Made by a program: the position numbers and the translations under genes
From: Oscillospiraceae bacterium
Lineage (GTDB): Bacteria; Bacillota; Clostridia; Oscillospirales; Ruminococcaceae
Reading direction: 5' to 3'
Length of the DNA: 25,415 bases
Assembly: GCA_020024215.1 (NCBI GenBank)
Contig: JAHHUC010000025.1
Span: 1 to 25,415, forward strand
Shown here: piece after piece, positions 1 to 6,917 of the stretch
Layout of the letters: each line of letters opens with the position of its first letter
Position numbering within the stretch: the first letter of the stretch is position 1
Notes under the pieces: model-generated
The model's database searches: none
Seen by the model: the letters and a program-made list of their open reading frames with translations, nothing else
What the model was told of the DNA's origin: nothing

Positions 1-155
1 TTGCCCATCCCGACTATCGTCCCATGCTGCAGGAGTATTATGATCGCGCTGTGGAATTCTGCGGCCCCGGCAACGCCCACACACCTGTTATCCTGGAGGA
101 AGTAAGTGATTGGCATATCCGCGCCAGAGACACCGGCACCATGAGGAAGGACTAA
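1..155 (+). CDS. CoA-transferase, acetyl-CoA hydrolase/transferase family (3' end only)
   Basis: Partial gene; only the last 50 codons lie in the window, reading in frame from base 3 to a TAA at 153-155. The visible tail has the pattern AHPDYRPMLQEYYDRA, then NAHTP, then a Trp-His and a final DTGTM. This matches the C-terminal end of succinyl-CoA:acetate CoA-transferases of the Cat1/AarC/ScpC type, which move CoA between acyl-CoA and acetate in fermentation or acetate metabolism. The catalytic Glu and the substrate loop lie upstream and cannot be seen, so butyryl-, propionyl- or succinyl-CoA specificity is open. The fragment is richer in G+C than most of the window, and a hairpin about 75 bases downstream probably ends its transcript. 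Family assignment rests on pattern recall of a short tail. Confidence 0.75.
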   Translation, partial: AHPDYRPMLQEYYDRAVEFCGPGNAHTPVILEEVSDWHIRARDTGTMRKD

Positions 156-228
156 TAGCCGATGTCCATGCTCCTTCTCCGGGAGAAGTCCGACAGCCTT
201 CCCCGGCAAATTGAATCTTAATCCGTCA

Positions 229-268
229 GCCTCCTGTGCAGAATATCCGCACAGGAGGCTTCATCTTG
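229..268 (+). terminator. Hairpin after CoA-transferase, probable terminator
   Basis: Perfect 11-bp inverted repeat: GCCTCCTGTGC at 229-239 and its complement at 249-259, with a 9-base loop. It is followed by a T-rich but interrupted tail (TTCATCTTGT). The tail is weaker than a classic terminator, but the place, 74 bases after the stop codon, suits one. Confidence 0.6.
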
Positions 269-586
269 TAAAAAAATCTTTTCCGCAAGATAAGCGCCAA
301 GCTTAAGGCGGAGCGAAGTTTAAAATTGGGTGTCCTTTTACGGCATATTCCCTCTGTGGTGCATGGCTTGGTGGGCATGGTAATATTTGCCTTTTATCCG
401 CAGCATGAGAAAACCGTTTAGAAGCTGTCCCCCAAAGCTGCTGAGATTGTTCATCCTAAAGATCCCGGTACACGAAAAGAACATTAAGGGAGCAATCAAC
501 CACAGAAGACTGCAAAAATCTGCTGCAAGGACGGCTGCGCAGGCATTGATGCAAAGGTAAGAGGCCACCACACAATAGTCTCATAA

Positions 587-648
587 AAGAACCCCAAAGG
601 AAATTGCCGAAGCAGTCTCTTTTGGGGTTTTGTTTTTGTTTTTTGCAC
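587..648 (+). terminator. Rho-independent terminator-like hairpin
   Basis: AACCCCAAA at 590-598 pairs with TTTGGGGTT at 621-629. A T-rich run (TTTTGTTTTTGTTTTTT) follows at about 628-644. The long loop is unusual but the T-tract is strong on the plus strand. No intact plus-strand gene ends just before it, which fits decay of an upstream gene. Confidence 0.55.
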
Positions 649-778
649 ATCCAAAGCTACCCCTCTTTGTGAAAGGGGAACCAAAGGCTTAGGATTTTTT
701 ATACAAAAGGGCAATGCCCGATTGCAATTTATTTTTTATCTTTTAAAAATTCTTAAATTTATTGCAGACACCGACATT

Positions 779-1456
779 TTAAAACTTGATGCCTTTATCC
801 TCCATCCTCAAGGAGGTTATAAGAGAATGCATTTTATCATCATTGCACACCACAAGCACCTTATCCCCGGATAAAAGCAGCGTGTCGCCCTTTGGAATTA
901 TCATGCTGCCCTCCCTTGTTATAGAAACGATAATGCTCTCTCTGGGCATGGGTATGTCCATTACCCTTTGTCCGTGCAGCGGATAATTTTTAGGCAGGCG
1001 CATCTCCACAAGAGAGGTGTTTCCACCGTTGAGGCTCATTATATTCTGAAGTGCGGCAGTCTCTGCCTCCCTCTCAAGAAGGTATGCCAAAGAGGCTGTG
1101 GAGGAAACTGTAATATCCACACCCAGCATCTTCATTATTCCTGTGTTTTTTGGGTTGTTTACTCTTGCTATGGTCTTTGGTATTTTAAATACCTGCTTTG
1201 CAATTTCGCACACCACCAGATTGTCCTCATCTGTTCCTGTTACGCTTATAAGCGCATCGGCATCATCTGCCCCTGCCATCCTCAAAGCTTCCAGAGAGGA
1301 GCCGTCTCCGTTTATGACAGCTATATCCAAATCATCGGATATCCTTCTGCACTTTTCCTTCTGCTTTTCTATTATTATAGGGTCATGCCCATGCTCCAAA
1401 AGAGTTCTGGAAAGGTAATATCCCACCTTTCCGCCGCCTACAACTATTGCTCTCAA
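779..1456 (-). CDS. TrkA/KtrA family potassium uptake regulatory subunit (second of pair)
   Basis: 225-residue cytoplasmic RCK protein: an N-terminal Rossmann nucleotide-binding domain (about 1-130) followed by a TrkA-C domain (about 140-220). The glycine motif GGGKVG is at residues 8-13, and an acidic residue (Glu30) ends the second strand, where NAD(H)/ATP ribose is bound in this family. Such subunits gate TrkH/KtrB-type K+ channels in response to bound nucleotide. The start is TTG at 1456-1454, supported by a strong GGGGGAGG eight bases upstream that lies inside the preceding gene. It begins 3 bases after the stop of the other trkA gene, so the two are co-transcribed. No trkH/ktrB membrane subunit is present in the window. 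Family call is secure; the exact partner is unknown. Confidence 0.9.
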   Translation of the reverse strand: MRAIVVGGGKVGYYLSRTLLEHGHDPIIIEKQKEKCRRISDDLDIAVINGDGSSLEALRMAGADDADALISVTGTDEDNLVVCEIAKQVFKIPKTIARVNNPKNTGIMKMLGVDITVSSTASLAYLLEREAETAALQNIMSLNGGNTSLVEMRLPKNYPLHGQRVMDIPMPRESIIVSITREGSMIIPKGDTLLLSGDKVLVVCNDDKMHSLITSLRMEDKGIKF

Positions 1457-1459
1457 GAC

Positions 1460-2074
1460 CTACGCCTCCCCCTTGACAATGTGGGCGGTGATGATTCTGT
1501 CGCCCTTTCTCATTCTGGTGCTCTTGCCCCATCTCACAAGAGAAATTGTCTGATCGGAATGGACTATCGCCACAGGAACCCTGTCCTCGCTTTTATATAT
1601 ATCCCTCATATGTGTCTCGCCCTCTAAAGAAAGGCTTATGGATCTTCCGGCATAATCGGCATACTGCACCACCTGATTGCCGGTGAGCATCTCTATGGCA
1701 GAATCAACCGTGAGGGCTGTTGGGCATATTATTTGCAGTCCCATGTCAGAAAAAACAGTCTGTCTTTGGGGATCGTATATTCTTGTGAGCACCTTCTCAA
1801 TTTTAAATACCTCCTTGGCAACCTGAGAAAGCACCACATTTACATTGTCATAGGCTGTAACTGCCGCAACCGCATCACAGCCTTCTATGCCGCATCTTCT
1901 CAGCACATCCTGATCTATGGGATTTCCAACCACTGTCATCCCGTCAAAATCGTCATCCAGGTTGTTGAAGGTTTCCGAGTTTCTGTCCACAACACACACA
2001 GTATGCCCCAATCTTGACATTTTCATGGCAAGAGTTGAGCCCACTGTGCCGCAGCCTGCTATAAGAATATTCAT
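1460..2074 (-). CDS. TrkA/KtrA family potassium uptake regulatory subunit (first of pair)
   Basis: 204-residue RCK protein with the nucleotide-binding motif GCGTVG at residues 7-12 and Asp30 at the end of the second strand, followed by a shorter C-terminal TrkA-C-like region. It is a distant paralogue of the gene directly downstream; adjacent paired RCK proteins could form hetero-octameric gating rings. Its ATG overlaps the TGA of the carboxypeptidase gene by the ATGA arrangement, indicating translational coupling, with a GAGGGGG ribosome-binding site about 10 bases upstream. A role in K+ uptake control is known for the family. That these two act as a heteromer is inference. Confidence 0.88.
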   Translation of the reverse strand: MNILIAGCGTVGSTLAMKMSRLGHTVCVVDRNSETFNNLDDDFDGMTVVGNPIDQDVLRRCGIEGCDAVAAVTAYDNVNVVLSQVAKEVFKIEKVLTRIYDPQRQTVFSDMGLQIICPTALTVDSAIEMLTGNQVVQYADYAGRSISLSLEGETHMRDIYKSEDRVPVAIVHSDQTISLVRWGKSTRMRKGDRIITAHIVKGEA

Positions 2075-2778
2075 TCTACATTTTCCCCCTCTAAAAATTC
2101 CTCAAGGCAAAGGTTTTTCTGATGCATATATTTTGCCGCATCCTTGCCCACAAATCTGTAATGCCAAGGCTCAAAGGTTATGCCGGTTATGCTCTGCTTA
2201 TCTATGGGATACCTCAATATAAACCCATATTTATAGGCATTTTTTTTGAGCCAATGCCCGGCCTCGGTATTTTGAAATTCATGCTCCAAAAGCTGATATG
2301 AAGGCGTCACAATATCCACTGCCAGACCTGTGTGGTGCTCGCTGCTTCCTGGGGGAGCCACCCATTTGGCAGCCTGCTCAACTGCCGATTCATAGCTCAT
2401 TCCCTTTGAAAGCTGATAGTTTATCTGCTTTTTAAAAAGCAGGGCAGACTGTTCATATGTTCTGTATCCATAGCAGATGGTAAGCTCCACATTATCCTTT
2501 TTGGCAGCTTCTATCATATCCGACAAAGCTCCCTTTATCCTTTTATCCACCTTATAGCCCTGCACACTGTCAAGCTCCACCTTAAAATTCTCCGGCAGAG
2601 GATTTTTGGAATTTACCAATATCAGCTCCCAGTCATCCTTTGAAAATTGTGCCTTGCCGTCATCTGAAATTTCCAAATGCACAACCTCACCTTTTACTGC
2701 AAAGCCCTCTTTTTCAAATGCGTGAAAAATGCCGAAAGCGACAGCTAAAAGCAACAAAAGCCAAAAAGCCTTTTTCAT
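2071..2778 (-). CDS. D-alanyl-D-alanine carboxypeptidase, M15B (VanY/DdcY type), membrane anchored
   Basis: 235-residue zinc peptidase that trims the terminal D-Ala from peptidoglycan stem peptides on the outer face of the membrane. Residues 1-20 form a hydrophobic N-terminal anchor or signal. The catalytic domain follows, with GYRTYEQSALLF near 104-115, the SxHxxGxAxD zinc motif at 146-155 (ligands His148 and Asp155), and the ExWH motif at 203-206 (His206, catalytic Glu203). All expected ligands are present. I choose the ATG at 2778, not one 39 bases upstream, because GGAGGA lies just before it and the upstream ATG has no ribosome-binding site. It leads an operon with two TrkA-type genes. 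No VanS/VanR or ligase genes lie nearby, so this is a general cell-wall enzyme and not evidence of vancomycin resistance. Confidence 0.9.
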   Translation of the reverse strand: MKKAFWLLLLLAVAFGIFHAFEKEGFAVKGEVVHLEISDDGKAQFSKDDWELILVNSKNPLPENFKVELDSVQGYKVDKRIKGALSDMIEAAKKDNVELTICYGYRTYEQSALLFKKQINYQLSKGMSYESAVEQAAKWVAPPGSSEHHTGLAVDIVTPSYQLLEHEFQNTEAGHWLKKNAYKYGFILRYPIDKQSITGITFEPWHYRFVGKDAAKYMHQKNLCLEEFLEGENVE

Positions 2779-2885
2779 AGGTTCCTCCGTGCAAAAAACA
2801 AAAGGAGAAGGCAACATTGTAAAGCTGCTTTTGCCCAGCCTGTAAAGAAGCTTTCTCCAAGGATTTTAAAATTTATATCAGCCAC

Positions 2886-2914
2886 ATTATACCCTTACAA
2901 GGCGGCTTTGTCAA
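2886..2914 (-). promoter_or_regulatory. Consensus sigma-A promoter of the vanY-trkA-trkA operon
   Basis: On the minus strand TTGACA (2914-2909) and TATAAT (2891-2886) are separated by exactly 17 bases. Both hexamers are perfect consensus. It reads toward the carboxypeptidase start at 2778. Confidence 0.85.
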
Positions 2915-2948
2915 CTTTATGCCCCATCTGCAAAAAAAGCTGCTTCAC

Positions 2949-2977
2949 TTGAAAAAACACAGCCGCAATGCTATAAT
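2949..2977 (+). promoter_or_regulatory. Sigma-A promoter of the YcxB-like gene
   Basis: TTGAAA (2949-2954), 17-base spacer, TATAAT (2972-2977) with the extended -10 form TGCTATAAT. It is followed by AAGGAG at 2995-3000 and the ATG at 3008. It stands back to back with the minus-strand promoter 35 bases away. Confidence 0.8.
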
Positions 2978-3007
2978 TTTATAGTATTTTCAAAAAGGAG
3001 AGATAAT

Positions 3008-3670
3008 ATGTTTGAGTGCAGATATAAATCGGATGACTTTGTCATAAAGGAATTTGTCAACAGGGTTCTTGCCCGAAAGCTTATAAGTCAGGGTGTTTTC
3101 ATGCTTATCATCGCCGTTGTATTCATGGTGCTTTCCACAAGAGGGAACAACAGCCTTTTAACCGGTGTTTACATATTGGCAGCTTTTGTTTCACTGTTTG
3201 CAGTTTTTTATGCTCCGAAAAAAATTATGGCAAACTTCAAAAAATCCGACAAGGCATTTTTCAACGGCAAGGCAGAGCAAACAATCGTAAGATTTGATGA
3301 CAAAATCACTGTGATTGAAGAGCCTGCCTCGGTTTCCTTCTCCTATGAGCAGGTTGAGAAAATAATGGTTTACAATGTTATCTGTGTGCTTATGGTTTCA
3401 AAATCCAACGGAATTGTGCTTAAAAAGGACGGATTCGGTGAAAAGAGCTTTGACGAGTTTCTTTCATTTATAAATGAAAGGTGCGTAAACAAAAATAAGC
3501 AGGATGAGGATGCCAAAAAGGGAGCAGAGCAAAGGAAGAAAAGGCACAAAAAAGAAAATATTGCAGAAGAAGCAGAAGAAGCAGAAGAAAAAGAAGCTTC
3601 AGACACAACTTTAAATGAAGAGGGCAATGAGCAGACTGCAAATGAAGAAAATAGAGAAAGAGAAGCATAA
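3008..3670 (+). CDS. YcxB-like membrane protein with charged C-terminal tail
   Basis: 220 residues. The N-terminal part has two membrane segments (about 26-44 and 49-69). A compact domain at about 80-155 contains FDDKITVIEEPASVSFSYEQVEKI and a conserved-looking KKDGF, the layout of YcxB-family proteins (two helices followed by a PH-like domain, function unknown). The last 65 residues are a Lys/Glu-rich low-complexity tail with short repeats of AEE, likely disordered or coiled and cytoplasmic. ATG is preceded by AAAAAGGAG with good spacing and by a clear promoter. It appears to be a single-gene unit; no terminator was seen directly after it. Domain assignment is from pattern recall, and the biological role is unknown. 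Confidence 0.7.
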   Translation: MFECRYKSDDFVIKEFVNRVLARKLISQGVFMLIIAVVFMVLSTRGNNSLLTGVYILAAFVSLFAVFYAPKKIMANFKKSDKAFFNGKAEQTIVRFDDKITVIEEPASVSFSYEQVEKIMVYNVICVLMVSKSNGIVLKKDGFGEKSFDEFLSFINERCVNKNKQDEDAKKGAEQRKKRHKKENIAEEAEEAEEKEASDTTLNEEGNEQTANEENREREA

Positions 3671-3835
3671 AGATGAATTTAGGACTTTAAACATATCAAT
3701 TTTGCAATTAACCGATACACTTATTTAAGGTCATGATACAGGCTCAATTTTAGTTTTGGAATTATGGATGTGAAGAAAATGACGGACAGCTATAATTAGA
3801 TCAGACATTAAGATTTATAGGCAAGGATGTAATAA

Positions 3836-4486
3836 TCACATAAAAGGAAGCTTATAATCTATGATTTTCAAAATATAATAAAACTATTCAACTTGCAGCA
3901 GCCCCACGGTATTCCCGAAGAAGAAATATTGCAGGCAGTAAATAAGCGGGAGCATTTTTTGTCTGTGCTCACCGACTTTTACAGGTGCCCAAGGGCAGAG
4001 GGAAAAGTGTGCTGTATCTGCCATCAGCTGTCAAAGCCCCATGAGCTTTATGAAAAAGATGATTGTCTGCATTTTTATGAGGGAATGCAGGGAGCTGTTA
4101 CATTCTTAATAAAAATGAGTGACATCCAAAAGGATGACCCTCCGGTATTTTTAAAAAAGGGCGGTTCTTCTGCACTTTTTCCGGTTTGTGACAGCCTTTT
4201 TAAGTTTTTAAACGGTATATCCTTTATGCAGGCTATCAACGAGGGGCTGCCCTTTAACAGCGAAGGCTTTTATGATGCCGACGAAAAAATGCTTGCAGAG
4301 ATAGAGAAAAGCTTTACCAAAAAGGACTTTTCATTAACTAATCTCCCCAACATCGACTTTTACAGCATTAACGACGATGATATACCGGCTGTGTTATCAG
4401 ACAATGAAGGAGCTCAGGTGGGCTTCGCTTCTTCAAATATCAAACATTTTGAAGAAATAGATTCACTGATCACTTCATATTTGTAA
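3836..4486 (+). CDS. Hypothetical protein, start uncertain, possibly 5'-damaged
   Basis: I do not recognise a family with confidence. The frame is open from 3836 to the TAA ending at 4486, and the coding-like part begins near 3893. There the only start is a TTG without a ribosome-binding site (197 residues). A well-placed AAAAGGAAG plus ATG at 3861 lies one base out of frame and meets TAA after five codons, so a one-base change may have broken the original start. The protein is acidic, has four Cys near the N-terminus (CPRAEGKVCCIC) and a DDPPVFLK segment. The gene facing it has a related EDPPVYWTF segment, which recalls SUKH (SMI1/KNR4)-type immunity proteins. That link is weak. A transcript probably ends at the shared hairpin at 4509-4538. 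Confidence 0.55.
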   Translation, partial: SHKRKLIIYDFQNIIKLFNLQQPHGIPEEEILQAVNKREHFLSVLTDFYRCPRAEGKVCCICHQLSKPHELYEKDDCLHFYEGMQGAVTFLIKMSDIQKDDPPVFLKKGGSSALFPVCDSLFKFLNGISFMQAINEGLPFNSEGFYDADEKMLAEIEKSFTKKDFSLTNLPNIDFYSINDDDIPAVLSDNEGAQVGFASSNIKHFEEIDSLITSYL

Positions 4487-4508
4487 TACTGCACAAATAT
4501 AAAAAAGC

Positions 4509-4545
4509 AAGCACCTGCTGTAAAAACAGCGGGTGCTTATTCTTT
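4509..4545. terminator. Bidirectional terminator between convergent genes
   Basis: 13-bp stem, AAGCACCTGCTGT at 4509-4521 with its complement at 4526-4538 (one G-T pair), 4-base loop. On the plus strand it is followed by ATTCTTTAATT. On the minus strand it is followed by a T-rich run. It lies exactly between two genes that face each other. Confidence 0.75.
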
Positions 4546-4550
4546 AATTC

Positions 4551-5378
4551 CTAATCATCAGGGAAAAGGTCATCTTCATCTGCACTGTGTATAGCTGAAA
4601 GGGAAAGCTCTCCCTCCTCTGTATAGCCTGCAAAAAAGATATTCTTCTCATCATCATAGCAGTAGAAGACCTTGTTTCCCGATATAGTCTTATGCTTTTT
4701 CATCTTTCCGGTGGATATGCCCAGCTTCTTTAATACCGACTTTGGCACTCCCAGCTCGCCGCTTTTATCGTCATACTCATATATCTCTTCATATTTCCAG
4801 CCCTTATCCTCCAAGGCTTCCTCACCTGTGCCGTAGTCCATGTCACTTAATGCCAGAGCAAACTGGCTTTCCAAAAATTCTGAAAGCTTGGGATAAAGCA
4901 CCTTCCACTTTCCATAGAACGGCTCATCAAATGTCCAGTAAACAGGCGGGTCCTCCTGCTCTAATTCATCAACGGCAAGCCCCAGCATAACTGAACCGCT
5001 TGCATAATCTCTGCCGATTATAAAAAAGTCTTTTACCTTACCCTTTGATGCCCAAAGCTCCTCATCTAAATTGGAAAGCTTATAGAGCTTTCCGCTTTTT
5101 GTTTCCGGCTCCTTCTCCCATTTTTCCCTTTCATCTTCTATATACCTTCTCACATGGCTGTAATAAAAGCTTTTTTCTATATCTATATCATTTACCTTTA
5201 TATCCGAGGTTTCAAAAAGCGGGCAGTTATAAGTGCTTTCCATAAAGTCACAGTAAACTTTAGGCGGGGCTATTTTTCCTTTCTCCCTAAGCTCGCTTAT
5301 AAATTCTTTTCCTGCTGTCTCTTCATAGCCCAGTAATTTTAAAGCCTCCAAAGCTGTCATATCATACCTTATTGCCAT
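4551..5378 (-). CDS. Hypothetical protein, SMI1/KNR4 (SUKH)-like
   Basis: 275 residues, soluble, acidic and rich in aromatic residues, with no signal or membrane segment. The central stretch (about 110-180) reads FFIIGRDYASGS, then EQEDPPVYW, then LSEFLESQFALAL. This order of a beta hairpin, a PPVYW turn and a terminal helix resembles SUKH-family proteins, many of which are immunity factors against contact-dependent toxins. No toxin gene is visible nearby. I prefer the ATG at 5378 because GGAGG lies 9 bases before it; a TTG 21 bases upstream has no such site. It sits downstream of the rplA terminator and is probably transcribed on its own. The family call is inference from pattern. Confidence 0.6.
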   Translation of the reverse strand: MAIRYDMTALEALKLLGYEETAGKEFISELREKGKIAPPKVYCDFMESTYNCPLFETSDIKVNDIDIEKSFYYSHVRRYIEDEREKWEKEPETKSGKLYKLSNLDEELWASKGKVKDFFIIGRDYASGSVMLGLAVDELEQEDPPVYWTFDEPFYGKWKVLYPKLSEFLESQFALALSDMDYGTGEEALEDKGWKYEEIYEYDDKSGELGVPKSVLKKLGISTGKMKKHKTISGNKVFYCYDDEKNIFFAGYTEEGELSLSAIHSADEDDLFPDD

Positions 5379-5546
5379 AGGGATCTGCCTCCAATTCAAG
5401 AATCTTTAAAATTTTAGAATATGGCTTAATATTAGCATAAAAAAACAGCATTTTCTATATATTTCACAAAAAAAGAGGCCCTTATCTTAAATTCTGTTTA
5501 TATGAAAATATTTTTTCCTCTGCACAGCAAAATCAATATGACAGGC

Positions 5547-5578
5547 ATAAAAAAAGCATGGACAAAAAGTCCATGCTT
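5547..5578 (-). terminator. Terminator of the rpmG-secE-nusG-rplK-rplA operon
   Basis: On the minus strand a perfect 10-bp stem (AAGCATGGAC with GTCCATGCTT, 5-base loop) is followed by seven T. It lies 20 bases after the rplA stop, so transcription is expected to stop here and not continue into rplJ-rplL-rpoB, which are not present. Confidence 0.9.
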
Positions 5579-5597
5579 AAATTTTAAAAGCTTAAAA

Positions 5598-6308
5598 CTA
5601 CTTGGCTTCCTGAGGAGCAGCCTGATACTTGGCTGTTGTGATCTTAACTCCGGGGCCCATTGTAGAAGCAACTACACAGCTCTTGATATACTGACCCTTT
5701 GCAGCAGCAGGCTTAGCCTTTACGATGGCAGTCATAAGTGTCTCAAAGTTTTCAAGAAGCTTTTCCTTGCCGAAGGACACCTTGCCGATGGGGCAGTGGA
5801 TGATGTTGGTCTTGTCAAGACGATATTCTATCTTACCTGCCTTAGCCTCTGTTACAGCCTTTACAACATCGGGTGTAACTGTTCCGGCCTTAGGAGAGGG
5901 CATAAGACCTCTGGGTCCTAAAACCTTACCTAAACGGCCTATCTGACCCATCATGTCAGGTGTAGCAATAACTACGTCAAAATCCAGCCAGCCGCCCTGA
6001 ATCTTCTGAACCAGCTCGGCAGAGCCTGCATAATCAGCTCCTGCCTCCAATGCGCTCTTGACGCTCTCGTCCTTGCAGAATACAACAACTCTTACATCCT
6101 TACCTGTTCCGTTAGGCAGAACAACTGCGCCTCTTACCTGCTGGTCAGCATGACGGGAGTCAACGCCCAAACGGATGTGAGCCTCTACGGTTTCGTCGAA
6201 TTTAGCCTTGGAAGCCTTGCAGCAAAGGTCAAGTGCTTCGTTGGAATCATAGAGCCTGAGCTTTTCGATAAGCTTGGAGCTCTCCTGATAGTTCTTTCCA
6301 CGCTTCAT
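5598..6308 (-). CDS. rplA: 50S ribosomal protein L1
   Basis: 236 residues, usual length for bacterial L1. It carries the family signature GKVLGPRGLMPSPKAGTVT and the N-terminal MKRGKNYQESSKLI. L1 binds the flexible stalk of 23S rRNA at the tRNA exit side. It also represses translation of its own mRNA by binding a mimic of that rRNA site. The ATG at 6308 is preceded by AAGGAGG. A putative L1-binding element ends only a few bases upstream of that site. It is last in its operon and followed by a strong terminator. Confidence 0.98.
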   Translation of the reverse strand: MKRGKNYQESSKLIEKLRLYDSNEALDLCCKASKAKFDETVEAHIRLGVDSRHADQQVRGAVVLPNGTGKDVRVVVFCKDESVKSALEAGADYAGSAELVQKIQGGWLDFDVVIATPDMMGQIGRLGKVLGPRGLMPSPKAGTVTPDVVKAVTEAKAGKIEYRLDKTNIIHCPIGKVSFGKEKLLENFETLMTAIVKAKPAAAKGQYIKSCVVASTMGPGVKITTAKYQAAPQEAK

Positions 6309-6328
6309 TTGATATTTTCCTCCTTGAT

Positions 6329-6380
6329 GTGGTAAATACGGAAATATTTCCTCCCACTATCGAATAAATTGAAATTCGAT
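6329..6380 (-). promoter_or_regulatory. Putative L1-binding leader element before rplA
   Basis: On the minus strand a small hairpin (ATCGAAT at 6359-6365 pairing with 6374-6380) is followed by GTGGGAGG at 6357-6350. Further on, TACCAC ends at 6329. This is the bipartite GTGGGAGG...ACCAC pattern of L1 translational operators. It ends about 3 bases before the AAGGAGG of rplA, so bound L1 would block initiation. Recognition is by pattern; binding is inferred. Confidence 0.6.
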
Positions 6381-6409
6381 GAGGCAGTAAACGTATTTAA
6401 CGAATAAAT

Positions 6410-6835
6410 TTAGTCCTCAACTGTAACGCCCATAGAACGAGCTGTTCCGGCAACCATTCTGATTGCTGCATCAAGATCAGCAGCATTGAGATCGGGCATC
6501 TTTATTTCGGCAATCTTCTTTGCCTGCTCACGGGTGAGCTTTCCTACCTTCTGCTTGTTGGGCACGCCGCTTGCCTTAGAGAGGTTGAGCTCCTTTTTGA
6601 TCAAAACAGCGGCAGGGGGAGTTTTTGTAACAAATGTGAAGGAGTGATCGGCAAAAACTGTGATAACAACAGGTATGATCATTCCGATATCGTTCTTTGT
6701 TCTCTCGTTAAACTCCTTGGTGAAGGCCATGATGTTAACACCATGCTGACCTAAAGCAGGTCCTACGGGGGGGGCAGGTGTTGCCTTTCCGGCAGGAATC
6801 TGCAGCTTGATAAGTCCAATTACTTTCTGTGCCAT
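6410..6835 (-). CDS. rplK: 50S ribosomal protein L11
   Basis: 141 residues, full length. It has the diagnostic N-terminus with PAGKATPAPPVGPALGQHGVNI, the proline-rich domain that contacts the GTPase-associated centre of 23S rRNA and stringent-response factor RelA, and the C-terminal rRNA-binding domain ending ARSMGVTVE. ATG at 6835 is preceded by GGAGG nine bases upstream. It lies between nusG (82-base gap holding an L1-type element) and rplA (101-base gap holding a second one). Confidence 0.98.
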   Translation of the reverse strand: MAQKVIGLIKLQIPAGKATPAPPVGPALGQHGVNIMAFTKEFNERTKNDIGMIIPVVITVFADHSFTFVTKTPPAAVLIKKELNLSKASGVPNKQKVGKLTREQAKKIAEIKMPDLNAADLDAAIRMVAGTARSMGVTVED

Positions 6836-6856
6836 TTCTTTGCACCTCCAAAATTA

Positions 6857-6908
6857 GTGGTTAAGTTCGGGAAAAATTTCCCTCCCACAGGTTGAAGTCA
6901 TTTCAACC
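6857..6908 (-). promoter_or_regulatory. Putative L1-binding leader element before rplK
   Basis: Same architecture as the element before rplA. A hairpin (GGTTGAA at 6908-6902 pairing with 6896-6890) is followed by GTGGGAGGG at 6888-6880, CCCGAAC, and TTAACCAC ending at 6857. The ribosome-binding site of rplK starts about 7 bases later. It fits the known autoregulatory site for L1 in rplK-rplA messages. Confidence 0.7.
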
Positions 6909-6917
6909 ATAGTTCTT

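Larger units (their letters stand above)
156..778. other. Gene-poor spacer
   Basis: No convincing intact gene was found on either strand. It holds the hairpin at 229-259 and the terminator-like hairpin at 589-630. On the plus strand one frame reads nearly open to a TAA at 485-487, broken by a TAG at 419-421. Its middle part is hydrophobic and ends in FAFYPQHEKTV, reminiscent of the last membrane segment and tail of a sugar/cation symporter, but it has no start signal. The minus-strand open frames have neither a ribosome-binding site nor convincing composition. Confidence 0.5.

Noticed and set aside
338..714. Minus-strand open frames in the spacer
   Set aside because: No ribosome-binding sites, mutually overlapping, composition not protein-like.
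968..1627. 219-codon plus-strand open frame
   Set aside because: It lies fully antisense to two well-recognised TrkA-type genes and has no start signal.
2071..2778. Vancomycin-resistance locus because of a VanY-like protein
   Set aside because: No VanH, VanA/B-type ligase, VanX, VanR or VanS genes are near. M15B carboxypeptidases are common in susceptible bacteria.
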